Shown here: piece by piece, positions 40,597 to 50,460 of the stretch
How the letters are laid out: every line of letters begins with the position of its first letter
How positions within the stretch are numbered: the first letter of the stretch is position 1
Origin: Jeongeupia sp. HS-3
GTDB lineage: Bacteria > Pseudomonadota > Gammaproteobacteria > Burkholderiales > Chitinibacteraceae
Assembly (NCBI RefSeq): GCF_015140455.1
Contig: NZ_AP024094.1
Coordinates: 2,418,001 to 2,482,000, forward strand
Direction: 5' to 3'
Length of the DNA stretch: 64,000 nt
Program-made: the position numbers and the translations under genes
The notes under the pieces: generated by a model
Told to the model about the DNA's origin: nothing
Database searches by the model: none
The model's input: only the letters and a program-made list of their open reading frames with translations

Positions 40597-42594
40597 TTAC
40601 AGGTAGCGGCTCCAGAGGACGCGGGCGGTGGTCGCAGAGGATGCCCCTGACCCAGCACCACTACCAGCGCTACCGTCACCGGGCCTGCTACCATCAAGAA
40701 TGATAGTGGTAGACGCAGAAAATTTGTTGGTGGTTGTGCTGCTCCCACTCTGATGACCGGTCGTGACATAACCGTAGATAGTTGCCGCACCACTCGTTTC
40801 TACAACGTCGGCAGCGGTTAGATCCCCATGAATATTGCTATTTGATCCAAGCGTTATTTTCCCACCTGAAAACACTCTATTGGCACTCACTGGATCGACT
40901 TTGTATCCACCAGCCAAAAGGGCAACACTTCCAACACTGATGTTTCCAACCATTACCTGACTCAGCGTTGGCGGCTGGACTGACGCACTTCCAGGGCAAA
41001 AATTGCTCGGGTAATTGGAAAATGGCTTATTTGCAGACGGCAGAAAATTTCCTTGACAAATATCTACATATTGCGCGGAATTCAGCGCAAAAACAGTAGG
41101 TGATCCGCCTTTGGTAAGGATATTACCCGTAGAAATGATCGTGTTATTATATGTTCCGCCGTCAATCGTGAGCGACCCTTCGAACCACAGCACTCCGGGC
41201 ATCATTGCCGTAGGCGCTGTTAAAATCCATCCGAACGTCGAGTTATAGGCAAGCCTTGAAGTTTTACTATTTCCCTGATCAACAATCAAAACATAGGGGC
41301 AGACACTCTTGGCCAAATCCGAGCATAATTTTGTATAAGTTACGTTGTTTTCTTTGACTTCTGAAAGGTAGTAAGCCCCTCTCGCAATGCCATTAATGTT
41401 TGAAACGGTAACACGAACATTCGTTCCTTCCATCTCAAATGCATAATTGGCATTACCCTTCAGGGCATACGCATCGATTTCGCTGGAAGTCAGGTCGTCC
41501 AATACCAACGCGGGTACATTCACAACAAGATTGGGGTTCGATCCGACATTAACCGTTCCTTGCTTAGTTCCTACTCCTTTGACCTCCCCCCTGATTCCAT
41601 CAGTTGGCCAGTATGACGAAGCCGTGAAATCACCTTCACCCTGCAGAGCGGCAACTCCCGCCACACTACCAGTATTAATATTACCTTTCGCCAAAACCGT
41701 TCCGCGCACGCTTGAGTTTCCATCAAACCCAGCAGCTCCTCGCGTTTTTACATCATTGATTAGTGCACTACTCTTAATCAACACATTGTCATTGGCATAA
41801 ATTAACCCGACTGGACTGGTGCCGTCTTTCCCCCGCATGGGAGACTTTATCGTAACCTTACCCATTGATTTAATTACGTCAAAATAGCTCGTATTAGTTA
41901 CAGATATATCACCTTTCGCGGCAAGTATCGCACCTCTATTGCCGTCCGAATCCAGATTGACATGCCCAGTAGCAAAAATTGAGTTAAAACCGACGATCGT
42001 ACCTTTATTCGTATCAATATTTCCATCAACGGAAAAATCATAGTTTTCCGCCCCTTTCAAGATAATTTCTCCGGAAAGTGCCAAATCACCTTTGATGTTC
42101 ACTGCTTTGGGCGTCCCTTTTGAAGCCGAGGTAGACGCCAACGCATAGACGACCTGTACCGTCGACGTGGATTGCGCGCGCGTGCCACCCGCGGTCGTAC
42201 CGGTCACTTCCACGGTCAATTGGGTCGGCACTGGCTTGGTGCCAGCCACTGCGTCTGAGCCAACCACCTTGGCGGTCACACCGGATACCCCCGCCAATGT
42301 CAGCTCTATCTTATTGTCCTTGGTGGCTGCGCCCAGCACTTTCAGGTCATCCTGACTCAAGCTGGTGAGATAGACCTTGATCACCTCGACACCCGTCCAA
42401 GCCTTGACCTGTGCTTGCGTCATGGCGTGCGAGGAAACCTGCTGTTCTTGCGTGCCACGCACGTAGTAAACGGTACCCAATACCGCCGCTGTCAGCGACA
42501 ACCCTGTCAGCAGCAGGATCAGGATCGTGGCGATGCCTCGCTGGGCGGCACGAACGGAAATCCGGTGTCTTGTACGCATCATGGCGAATCTCAT
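40597..42594 (-). CDS. Giant PilX-position prepilin-like protein with predicted beta-solenoid
   Basis: A 665-aa protein in the pilX slot of a minor-pilin operon; ordinary PilX is about 150-200 aa. The N terminus (RAAQRGIATILILLLTGLSLTAAVLGTVYY) has the basic leader, Gly and hydrophobic helix of a type IV prepilin, though without the usual FTLIE glutamate. From about residue 165 the sequence is a run of short turns rich in G, N, D and V (GDLALSGEIILKG, DGNIDTNKGTI, AAKGDISVTN, HGDLTAADVVETSGAATI) that looks like a right-handed beta-helix or bactofilin-like repeat. Two cysteine pairs occur (KLCSDLAKSVCP; ICQ...NFCPG), and a Gly/Ser/Ala-rich linker precedes the C terminus. It may form a pilus-tip or surface adhesin; this is inference. 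It overlaps pilW by 4 bp. Confidence 0.7.
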   Translation of the reverse strand: MRFAMMRTRHRISVRAAQRGIATILILLLTGLSLTAAVLGTVYYVRGTQEQQVSSHAMTQAQVKAWTGVEVIKVYLTSLSQDDLKVLGAATKDNKIELTLAGVSGVTAKVVGSDAVAGTKPVPTQLTVEVTGTTAGGTRAQSTSTVQVVYALASTSASKGTPKAVNIKGDLALSGEIILKGAENYDFSVDGNIDTNKGTIVGFNSIFATGHVNLDSDGNRGAILAAKGDISVTNTSYFDVIKSMGKVTIKSPMRGKDGTSPVGLIYANDNVLIKSSALINDVKTRGAAGFDGNSSVRGTVLAKGNINTGSVAGVAALQGEGDFTASSYWPTDGIRGEVKGVGTKQGTVNVGSNPNLVVNVPALVLDDLTSSEIDAYALKGNANYAFEMEGTNVRVTVSNINGIARGAYYLSEVKENNVTYTKLCSDLAKSVCPYVLIVDQGNSKTSRLAYNSTFGWILTAPTAMMPGVLWFEGSLTIDGGTYNNTIISTGNILTKGGSPTVFALNSAQYVDICQGNFLPSANKPFSNYPSNFCPGSASVQPPTLSQVMVGNISVGSVALLAGGYKVDPVSANRVFSGGKITLGSNSNIHGDLTAADVVETSGAATIYGYVTTGHQSGSSTTTNKFSASTTIILDGSRPGDGSAGSGAGSGASSATTARVLWSRYL

Positions 42595-43355
42595 GGTGTC
42601 GGTGCCAAGTGAATATTGGCCAGACAGGTGGAACTAGGTTGAGCGAATTGCGTGTCGCCGGTCGTGCCTGCGTTACTGCTGAGCATCGACAGCTTGACGA
42701 CGAAGCGGGCCGTCGTGGTTTCCGTGGCGCCGGCCGGCACCGTGGCGGCGATGCCGAAAGGCACGCAGCCAGCCGCCGAGGTCTTGTTGACGCTGATAGT
42801 GACGGCGTTTGGCACCACACCGGCCGGGGCTGTTTTGCCCGGATCGACGTTGGGCGGAACCAGCCAGTGGCTGGCGCTTGCCAGATCAATACCCGTTGCA
42901 CCCCAGATGCCGCTTGGCGACGTGCAGCCGGTTTTGGAAAAGTACTTCAAGCCGCCGCCGGTCGGTGCGTACAGCAGCGCACAGGTATTGACTGCCGCCG
43001 AGGCATCGACCCAGCGCCAGAACAACGCATTGCCTGTTGCTACGGTAGTAGACAGCGTGGCCGCCGTCGGTGCCGAAATGCTGTCGTCCGCAGCGTCGGT
43101 ATAGAGGCGAAAATCGGTGGTTTCGACGAAGGTGTTGAGGCCAAAGCCCGCACTTTGCAGAGACGACTGCACCGACAGAAAGCCCGCTGTGCGCGCACCA
43201 TCTTGCGATGCGCCAATTTTGCTGAGCACCGTGGTCTGCAGCGTGCTTTTATACAGTCCCATCATCGCCAGCACGATGATCATCGAAATGGTCAGCCCAA
43301 CCATCATGCTGATAATGGAAATGCCGCGCTGAAGCCGCATGGCGGTTCTCGTCAT
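42591..43355 (-). CDS. pilW: Type IV pilus minor pilin PilW-like
   Basis: A 254-aa prepilin-like protein starting at ATG 43355, which overlaps the pilV stop (ATGA). The leader RLQRG is followed by ISIISMMVGLTISMIIVLAMMGLY, the PilW-type hydrophobic helix (the usual LVELMV glutamate is replaced by SMMV). SQDGARTAGFLSVQSSLQSAGFG is the helix continuation seen in PilW. Part of the pilus priming complex by analogy. A longer upstream frame is antisense-like and was rejected. Confidence 0.8.
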   Translation of the reverse strand: MTRTAMRLQRGISIISMMVGLTISMIIVLAMMGLYKSTLQTTVLSKIGASQDGARTAGFLSVQSSLQSAGFGLNTFVETTDFRLYTDAADDSISAPTAATLSTTVATGNALFWRWVDASAAVNTCALLYAPTGGGLKYFSKTGCTSPSGIWGATGIDLASASHWLVPPNVDPGKTAPAGVVPNAVTISVNKTSAAGCVPFGIAATVPAGATETTTARFVVKLSMLSSNAGTTGDTQFAQPSSTCLANIHLAPTP

Positions 43356-43837
43356 TGCGCCCCCTGAATGGTGCTGACAGCCACTTCGCCTGTGCCGCCG
43401 AGTAGTTCTCTGGACGTGCTGGTATCGCTGGTCGCAACGGAAATGCCGGTCACGACGGCATTTGCAGGCAGGCTGACCGTGGCAATCCCATTGGTGGCAA
43501 TGGTCACAGGGTGAGTGCCGCCACTCGCAGTATTCCTGTCGCAGGTCACGGCCAATGCCAGCGTACTGTCGCCAACCTTGATGCTGGGTGCGCCGGCACA
43601 CAGACCGCTGACCCCGTCGGTGGATAGTTTTTCCCGGATCTGGGCAACCACGATGCCCTGACTATTACTGTAGCGCTGCGCCACCGCCGCGCGTGAAGCG
43701 GCGTAAGTCAGTCCCAAGCCGATCGCAGCCATCAGCACGATGCCGATCAGCGCTTCGAGCAGCGCTTCGCCACGCTGGCGCACCTGCCGATCAATGCAGA
43801 ATCTTCTGCGTCCCGTCATCGTCATCTGAAGTTTCAT
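43352..43837 (-). CDS. pilV: Type IV pilus minor pilin PilV-like
   Basis: A 161-aa prepilin: basic leader [14 protein letters not shown], cleavage after Gly, then EALLEALIGIVLMAAIGLGL with the +5 glutamate. It overlaps the upstream fimT-like gene by 47 bp and pilW by 4 bp. Minor pilins of this type prime assembly and can present adhesins. Confidence 0.78.
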   Translation of the reverse strand: MKLQMTMTGRRRFCIDRQVRQRGEALLEALIGIVLMAAIGLGLTYAASRAAVAQRYSNSQGIVVAQIREKLSTDGVSGLCAGAPSIKVGDSTLALAVTCDRNTASGGTHPVTIATNGIATVSLPANAVVTGISVATSDTSTSRELLGGTGEVAVSTIQGAQ

Positions 43838-44252
43838 CGCCGTCGCTCACGGAATAACTGGATACAGTAGCCATACCTTGGTTGGAAAAGCCCAAACCCG
43901 TTGCAAGGCCGGTCAGGCTGATCGTCGTGCTTGTGGGCTTGCTGCCGCGCCAAACGGCATTGGTCGTGGTACAGGTCACTGCACCCTCGCACACCAATAA
44001 TTCGTTATCCACCAGCCGCAACACGGCGGCATTACCGGTGGTGGCACCACTCGGGTTGCGCAGCGCCACGGCCTTGGCATGGGCAAAGCCCTGCTTCAAG
44101 GTACTGTCGACCTGCTGCACCCGCGCGCTCTGTCCCCAGCGCTGCGTGAACGGCACGCCGACGGCGAGCAGCAACGCGAGGATCGCGATGGTGATCATCA
44201 GCTCGATCAGCGTGAAGCCGCGGTGGATTACCACTTGCCCAACCCGCCACAC
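43791..44252 (-). CDS. GspH/FimT-type minor pseudopilin
   Basis: A 153-aa prepilin with [25 protein letters not shown] (type III leader, Gly/Phe cleavage, Glu5). The C-terminal beta domain has [14 protein letters not shown], an unusually acidic run. Member of the FimT/FimU group of pilus primers. It overlaps both neighbouring pilin genes. Confidence 0.82.
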   Translation of the reverse strand: MWRVGQVVIHRGFTLIELMITIAILALLLAVGVPFTQRWGQSARVQQVDSTLKQGFAHAKAVALRNPSGATTGNAAVLRLVDNELLVCEGAVTCTTTNAVWRGSKPTSTTISLTGLATGLGFSNQGMATVSSYSVSDGDETSDDDDGTQKILH

Positions 44253-44671
44253 GCGGCCACCGCAGCGGTCGGGGTGCGGGCGCCGGCGCTGTTCAGTGTC
44301 AGGGTGCAGCCGGTCATGCCACCCTTACCCGTCGCGGTCAGGGTGTAGTTGGCTCCTGCCGCGGAGAGGTAGGTGTAGTCGAAATCGTTGGTCTGCGCCG
44401 GCGTCCAGGTCGTCGCGACCGTCGTCGCAACGGCTGCCGTTGCCTTGGTCGGATAGGTCAGTGTTTTCTGGTAGATGTTTTCCACTGCCAGCGACAGGCT
44501 GGCAAGGTCAGCCCCGGCCGTTCTCGCCTTGCTCTTCTTCACGTAATTGCCGTACGCCGGCAGGGCAATGCTGGCGAGGATGCCGATGATCGCGATGGTG
44601 ACCATCAGTTCGATCAGGGTGAAACCGGCTACGCCATAACCCCTAGGGGTAACTGCTTGTTGCGTTTGCAT
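44228..44671 (-). CDS. PilE-like type IV (minor) pilin
   Basis: A 147-aa prepilin with [37 protein letters not shown], a canonical cleavage site and helix. A C-terminal cysteine pair (MTGCTLTL and VAACGGLG) fits the pilin disulfide loop. It is first in the operon. Position suggests a PilE-type minor pilin rather than the major subunit. Confidence 0.88.
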   Translation of the reverse strand: MQTQQAVTPRGYGVAGFTLIELMVTIAIIGILASIALPAYGNYVKKSKARTAGADLASLSLAVENIYQKTLTYPTKATAAVATTVATTWTPAQTNDFDYTYLSAAGANYTLTATGKGGMTGCTLTLNSAGARTPTAAVAACGGLGKW

Positions 44672-44788
44672 TTATTCTTGGATTTGGAAAGCAATGGATT
44701 GCCCAATCTATCACACCCGTAAGTAAATGGCATGTCGCAACAAGGGCTTACACTCGCAGTGTGCGTAAGCCCCAAATACATGCGCCCC

Positions 44789-46261
<1,473 letters not shown>

Positions 46262-46326
46262 TTACGCCATCGTCCCCGCCGATCGCAGCGGCAGAATGCC
46301 GCTGGTGGCGATGCGCGTACCCCCCC

Positions 46327-47220
46327 TTAACCGTTCGTGATGCCGGCCAGCACCTGTCCCGTCGGCCCGGCCAGCGCGGCCGATTGGCAGTGGCCGGTCT
46401 GGTCGTCGAAGAAGAAATCCGGTTCGAACGCGGCAAGGAAAGGACCTTTCTCGAGTCCGCCAAGGAACATCGCCTCGTCGACCTGGATGTTCCAGTCCAT
46501 CAGGGTGCGGATTGCCCGCTCGTGCGCCGGTGCGCTGCGCGCGGTGACCAGCGCGGTGCGGATCTTCATCGTCGCGTCTGCCGCCTGCAGCCGGTGCAGT
46601 GCCTCAAGGAAGGATTTGAACGGCCCGGCCCGCATCGGCACGCGCGAATGCGCGACTTCGTGGGCGTGAAACGCCGGCAAGCCTTCGCCCTGATAAATGC
46701 GCTCGGCCTCGTCGGAAAACAGCACCGCGTCGCCGTCAAAGGCGATGCGGATTTCATTGGGCCGCTCGGCCGCGCGCACCGATTCGGGGTAGACGTGCGC
46801 GGCCGGGAAGCCGGCGTCGAGCGCCGCGCGGACGTCGTCGGCATTGGCCGACAGAAACAGATTGGCCTTGAGCGGGCCGAGATAGCGGTAAGGCTCGCGT
46901 CCCTGGGTGAACACGCCGCGCTCGAGCTTGAGCCCGTGCGCGCCGGCCGAATGAAATACCCGCAGCCCGCTGACCGGGTCGTTGCGCGACAGGATCACCA
47001 CCTCGACCCGGTGCTCGCCGCCGGCGTTGAACGCCAGCAGCTTCTGCACCAGCGGCAGCGCGACGCCGGCGCCGGCCGAGGCGTCCAGCCGCGCCATCTG
47101 CAAGGCCATGTAGGCGTCGGCCGCACCGGACTCGAACACCCGGTTTTCTTCTTCGAAATCGAACAGCGCGCGCGAGGAAATCGCCACGACGAGCTTGTTA
47201 TCGAGCGTGAACGCCATCAT
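46327..47220 (-). CDS. Cytosolic 5'-nucleotidase 1 family protein
   Basis: A 297-aa protein of the bacterial NT5C1-like family, expected to dephosphorylate nucleoside 5'-monophosphates. LVVAISSRALFDFEEENRVFE, VEVVILSRNDPVSGLRVFHS, IAFDGDAVLFSDEAERIY and FFFDDQTGHC supply the HAD-like acidic residues. Start is at the ATG-ATG doublet at 47220/47217. It is divergent from gst, with start regions close together. Confidence 0.78.
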   Translation of the reverse strand: MMAFTLDNKLVVAISSRALFDFEEENRVFESGAADAYMALQMARLDASAGAGVALPLVQKLLAFNAGGEHRVEVVILSRNDPVSGLRVFHSAGAHGLKLERGVFTQGREPYRYLGPLKANLFLSANADDVRAALDAGFPAAHVYPESVRAAERPNEIRIAFDGDAVLFSDEAERIYQGEGLPAFHAHEVAHSRVPMRAGPFKSFLEALHRLQAADATMKIRTALVTARSAPAHERAIRTLMDWNIQVDEAMFLGGLEKGPFLAAFEPDFFFDDQTGHCQSAALAGPTGQVLAGITNG

Positions 47221-47291
47221 TTGAATCCGGTTAGACCCCAAACCACAGTGTATCAGCCCGTCCCCTTGCTTCGGGACGGCGGGAGCGCGCC

Positions 47292-47996
47292 ATGATCGAT
47301 CTGTATTACTGGACAACACCGAACGGCCACAAGGTGTCGATTTTCCTCGAAGAAACCGGTCTTGATTACACCATCCACCCGGTCAACATCGGCAAGGGCG
47401 AGCAGTTCGACCCGGCCTTTTTGAAGATTGCGCCGAACAACCGCATTCCGGCGATTGTCGATCAAGATCCGGCCGATGGTGGCGCGGCGATTCCGCTGTT
47501 CGAATCGGGCGCCATCCTGCTGTATCTGGCCGACAAGACCGGCAAGCTGATTCCGCAGAGCCTGCGCGGCCGCAACGCCGCGCTGCAATGGCTGTTCTGG
47601 CAGATGGGCGGCCTTGGCCCGATGGCCGGGCAGAACCACCATTTCAGCCAGTACGCGCCGGAGAAAATCCCCTACGCGATCGACCGCTACGTGAACGAAA
47701 CCGCCCGCCTGTACGCGGTGATGGACAAGCGCCTTGGCGAAGCCGCGTATCTGGCCGGCGACGACTACAGCATCGCCGACATCGCCGCCTATCCGTGGGT
47801 GGTGCCGTACGAGCGTCAGGGCCAGGATCTGGCCGACTTCCCGAACCTGCAGCGCTGGTTCGACGCGATCGCCGCCCGCCCGGCGGTGCAGCGCGCCTAC
47901 GCCAAGGCCGAGGAGATCAACCCAAGCAAGCCGATGAGCGACGACGAAAAGAAGGTGCTGTTCGGGCAGGACGCCGAAACGGTGCGCAAGCACTGA
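47292..47996 (+). CDS. Glutathione S-transferase, Nu-class (YfcG/YghU-like)
   Basis: A 234-aa GST-fold protein. [21 protein letters not shown] with TPN in place of the catalytic Cys/Ser is the mark of Nu-class disulfide-bond oxidoreductases. NNRIPAIVD and [11 protein letters not shown] bind glutathione. The C-terminal helical domain has [15 protein letters not shown]. It probably acts in glutathione-dependent disulfide reduction. Confidence 0.88.
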   Translation: MIDLYYWTTPNGHKVSIFLEETGLDYTIHPVNIGKGEQFDPAFLKIAPNNRIPAIVDQDPADGGAAIPLFESGAILLYLADKTGKLIPQSLRGRNAALQWLFWQMGGLGPMAGQNHHFSQYAPEKIPYAIDRYVNETARLYAVMDKRLGEAAYLAGDDYSIADIAAYPWVVPYERQGQDLADFPNLQRWFDAIAARPAVQRAYAKAEEINPSKPMSDDEKKVLFGQDAETVRKH

Positions 47997-48001
47997 TCTG
48001 T

Positions 48002-48025
48002 CCGCCCGGCCCGTACGCCGGGCGG
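48002..48025. terminator. GC-rich hairpin between convergent gst and plc
   Basis: CCGCCCGGC pairs perfectly with GCCGGGCGG around a 6-base loop. It lies between two converging genes but lacks a T-run. Confidence 0.45.
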
Positions 48026-48041
48026 CATCCGGCAGCGCCGG

Positions 48042-50192
48042 TCAGGCCATGCCCATGGCCGGATCGCGGTTGCTGTGCTTGCCGGTTTCCACCCGGCCGG
48101 CAAAGCACCGTACGAAACCGCCGCCCGTACTGACGCTGAAGTCGTACCACCCGCCCATCCACGCCAGCTGCCAGTGCTGCTCGATCTGCATGCCCGCCGG
48201 TACCTCGAAGACCCATGGGCCATCCTGCCGATAGGCATTGGGCTTGACCGTGAACGTGCATGGCACCGTACCGGTATTCAGCATGGTCAGGTACACCGCG
48301 TTGCCGACCACCTCGTAACAGACGCGGATTTCCGGATTCGCACCACCGGCGGCAATCGCAGCGGTATCGCCCCGGAAGCCGCGGTGAAAGCCGTTCGGCC
48401 CCAGCACCCACAGATCGTACTTGCCGGCGTCATTGCGCAGCGTGTCCCACAGATCGTCGAGCTGTTTGCCCGCTTCCACCGTATAGCGGCGCGGGATTCG
48501 ATCCAGATGCAGCCGGTCGTACACATGGAAGACCGCACCGGCGGTGCCGGTATTGCTGAAGATCAGCCGCACGCCGCCCACCGCCGTGTCGGCGCGGGCG
48601 CTGACATGCAGCTCGTACGGCAGCGCGCGTGATGGTCGCACGCCCGGCGCCTGTACCGGCTTGAGCTGCAATGCCTCGGCCGGCAGCGCGACCTGCGCCA
48701 GTGCCTGCTGCTGCGCACGGATCGTATCCGCCTGCGCCTTGCTCAGCGCCGGCATGGGCGGCAGCTTTTCGGTATTCGGGTTGACGAAGTTGAATGCCGA
48801 GGTCAGATCGCCGCACACGGCGCGGCGCCAGGCGGAAATATTCGGCTCGAACACGCCGAAACGCTGTTCGAGAAAGCGGATCACCGAGGTGTGATCGAAG
48901 GCCTGCGAGTTCACCCAGCCGCCGCGGCTCCACGGCGAAATCACGTACATCGGCACCCGCGGCCCGGGGCCGTAGACGCGCTTGTCCGGCGCCGGTTGCG
49001 ACGTCGTGCCCGGCGCGACCGGATGGGTATAGCGCTCGAAGGCATAGTCGACGGTCGACAGCCCGGCGCTGCTGCCATCCGGATTCAGTGACGGCGCCGA
49101 CGGCGACGGCACGTGATCGAAATAGCCGTCGTTTTCATCGAAATTGACCAGCAGCACCGTGCGGCTCCACACCTCCGGATTCGCCGTCAGCGCTTCGAGC
49201 ACCTGCTGGATGTACCACGCGCCCTGGATCGGGCTGGACGGACCGGGGTGCTCGGAATACGTCGCCGGCGCGACGATCCACGACACCTGCGGCAGCCTGC
49301 CGGCGGCGACGTCGGCAGGCAGGCTGTCGAGAAAGCCGCCGTCGGGCATGGTGTTGCCCACGCCCTTGTAGAGCGGATCGATCGCGTCATGCCCCGGCGC
49401 GTACGGAATGTACGGGCTGCCGGCCGGGGTATTGCCGATCGCCTCGTTGGCCTTGCGATACTGGCGGAAGCCGGCCAGCGGGTTGTCGCCGAAGTTCTCC
49501 GGCAGGTTCTGGTACACCTTCCAGCTGACACCGGCTTGCTGCAGCCGCTCCGGATACGTCGTCCAGGTATAGCCAAGGCTTGATGCCCCCAGGCCGTCCC
49601 ACTCGTTCACCACCGCGGCCACGCCGGCGCCGGTCGGGCCGTTGGTGCCGGTCCAGAGGAAGAGCCGGTTGGGATTGGTGCCGGCATGCACGCTGCAATG
49701 GTAGGCATCGCACAGGGTAAACGCGTTGGCGAGGGCGAACTGGAAGCCCAGTTCCGCCTCCTTGTAGTACCCCATGGCCGCATTGGTTTTATAACGGGGC
49801 CACTGGCTCATGCGCCCGTCGTCCCACGCCGTGTGGGCATCGCCCCATGAATGCGGCGTACCGCTGACGCGCTGCGCGTTGCCCTTGCTGCTGTCGAGGT
49901 GATACGGCATCACCACGCGCGTGCCGTTGCTTTGCTCCCACACCGACTTGCCGCCGGCCAGGGGAATGCTGAAACGGTCGCCGAAGCCACGCACGCCCGG
50001 CAGGGTGCCGAAGTAATTGTCGAACGAGCGGTTTTCCTGCGTCAGGATCACCACGTGCTGCACGTCGTTGATGGTGCCGGTGGCATTGTTGGCGGGAATC
50101 GCCAGCGCCCGGCGGATCGCCGGCGGAAACACCGCCATCGTCGAACCGATGGCCGCGGCCTGAAGGAATTTGCGTCGATTGAGTGTCGTCAT
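48042..50192 (-). CDS. Tat-exported phosphocholine-type phospholipase C
   Basis: A 716-aa exported enzyme hydrolysing phospholipids such as phosphatidylcholine. The Tat signal is MTTLNRRKFLQAAAIGSTMA. The phosphoesterase motif TQENRSFDNYFGTLPGVRGF follows at about residues 50-70. NFDENDGYFDHVPSP is the second conserved block, and VISPWSRGGWV the third. Two small C-terminal beta domains (residues ~520-700) are those usual in this group. Start ATG 50192 places the Tat motif at residue 6. It is downstream of two lipoprotein genes and a LysR gene. Confidence 0.9.
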   Translation of the reverse strand: MTTLNRRKFLQAAAIGSTMAVFPPAIRRALAIPANNATGTINDVQHVVILTQENRSFDNYFGTLPGVRGFGDRFSIPLAGGKSVWEQSNGTRVVMPYHLDSSKGNAQRVSGTPHSWGDAHTAWDDGRMSQWPRYKTNAAMGYYKEAELGFQFALANAFTLCDAYHCSVHAGTNPNRLFLWTGTNGPTGAGVAAVVNEWDGLGASSLGYTWTTYPERLQQAGVSWKVYQNLPENFGDNPLAGFRQYRKANEAIGNTPAGSPYIPYAPGHDAIDPLYKGVGNTMPDGGFLDSLPADVAAGRLPQVSWIVAPATYSEHPGPSSPIQGAWYIQQVLEALTANPEVWSRTVLLVNFDENDGYFDHVPSPSAPSLNPDGSSAGLSTVDYAFERYTHPVAPGTTSQPAPDKRVYGPGPRVPMYVISPWSRGGWVNSQAFDHTSVIRFLEQRFGVFEPNISAWRRAVCGDLTSAFNFVNPNTEKLPPMPALSKAQADTIRAQQQALAQVALPAEALQLKPVQAPGVRPSRALPYELHVSARADTAVGGVRLIFSNTGTAGAVFHVYDRLHLDRIPRRYTVEAGKQLDDLWDTLRNDAGKYDLWVLGPNGFHRGFRGDTAAIAAGGANPEIRVCYEVVGNAVYLTMLNTGTVPCTFTVKPNAYRQDGPWVFEVPAGMQIEQHWQLAWMGGWYDFSVSTGGGFVRCFAGRVETGKHSNRDPAMGMA

Positions 50193-50240
50193 GATCTGCT
50201 TTTGCAAAAAGCGGGCATGGCAGGTGCATGCCCGGCAAGG

Positions 50241-50447
50241 TCAAGGAGCGCAGTGCTTCTGCGGCTGCGATGCATCCGGCGGCGCCGGCGTCGGCGTGAC
50301 CGGGATCGGCACCGCGGTCGGTGCGGGTGACGGTGACGGCGCCGGTGCCGCGCCGTCGTCACTGCCGCCGCATGCAGCCAGCGACAGGCTCAGGGTGGTC
50401 ATCGCCAGCAGGCGGCCCGGGCTCAGGAAAAATGGCGTGGGTTTCAT
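50241..50447 (-). CDS. Small proline-rich lipoprotein
   Basis: A 68-aa product: lipoprotein signal with lipobox LSLAAC (Cys near 26), then GGSDDG and a Pro/Ala/Ser/Thr tail ending QPQKHCAP. It has no folded domain. The CGGSDD start and Pro-rich linker echo the N terminus of the much larger lipoprotein encoded just upstream, so it may be a shortened relative. It lies between that gene and plc. Confidence 0.55.
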   Translation of the reverse strand: MKPTPFFLSPGRLLAMTTLSLSLAACGGSDDGAAPAPSPSPAPTAVPIPVTPTPAPPDASQPQKHCAP

Positions 50448-50460
50448 CGGTGTTTTCCGC

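Noticed and set aside
44690-44706. Possible sigma-54 promoter (TTGG-N10-GCT on the minus strand) upstream of the PilE-like gene
   Set aside because: The GG/GC spacing is right, but the rest of the consensus is poor and it would leave a leader of only about 8 nt before the ATG.
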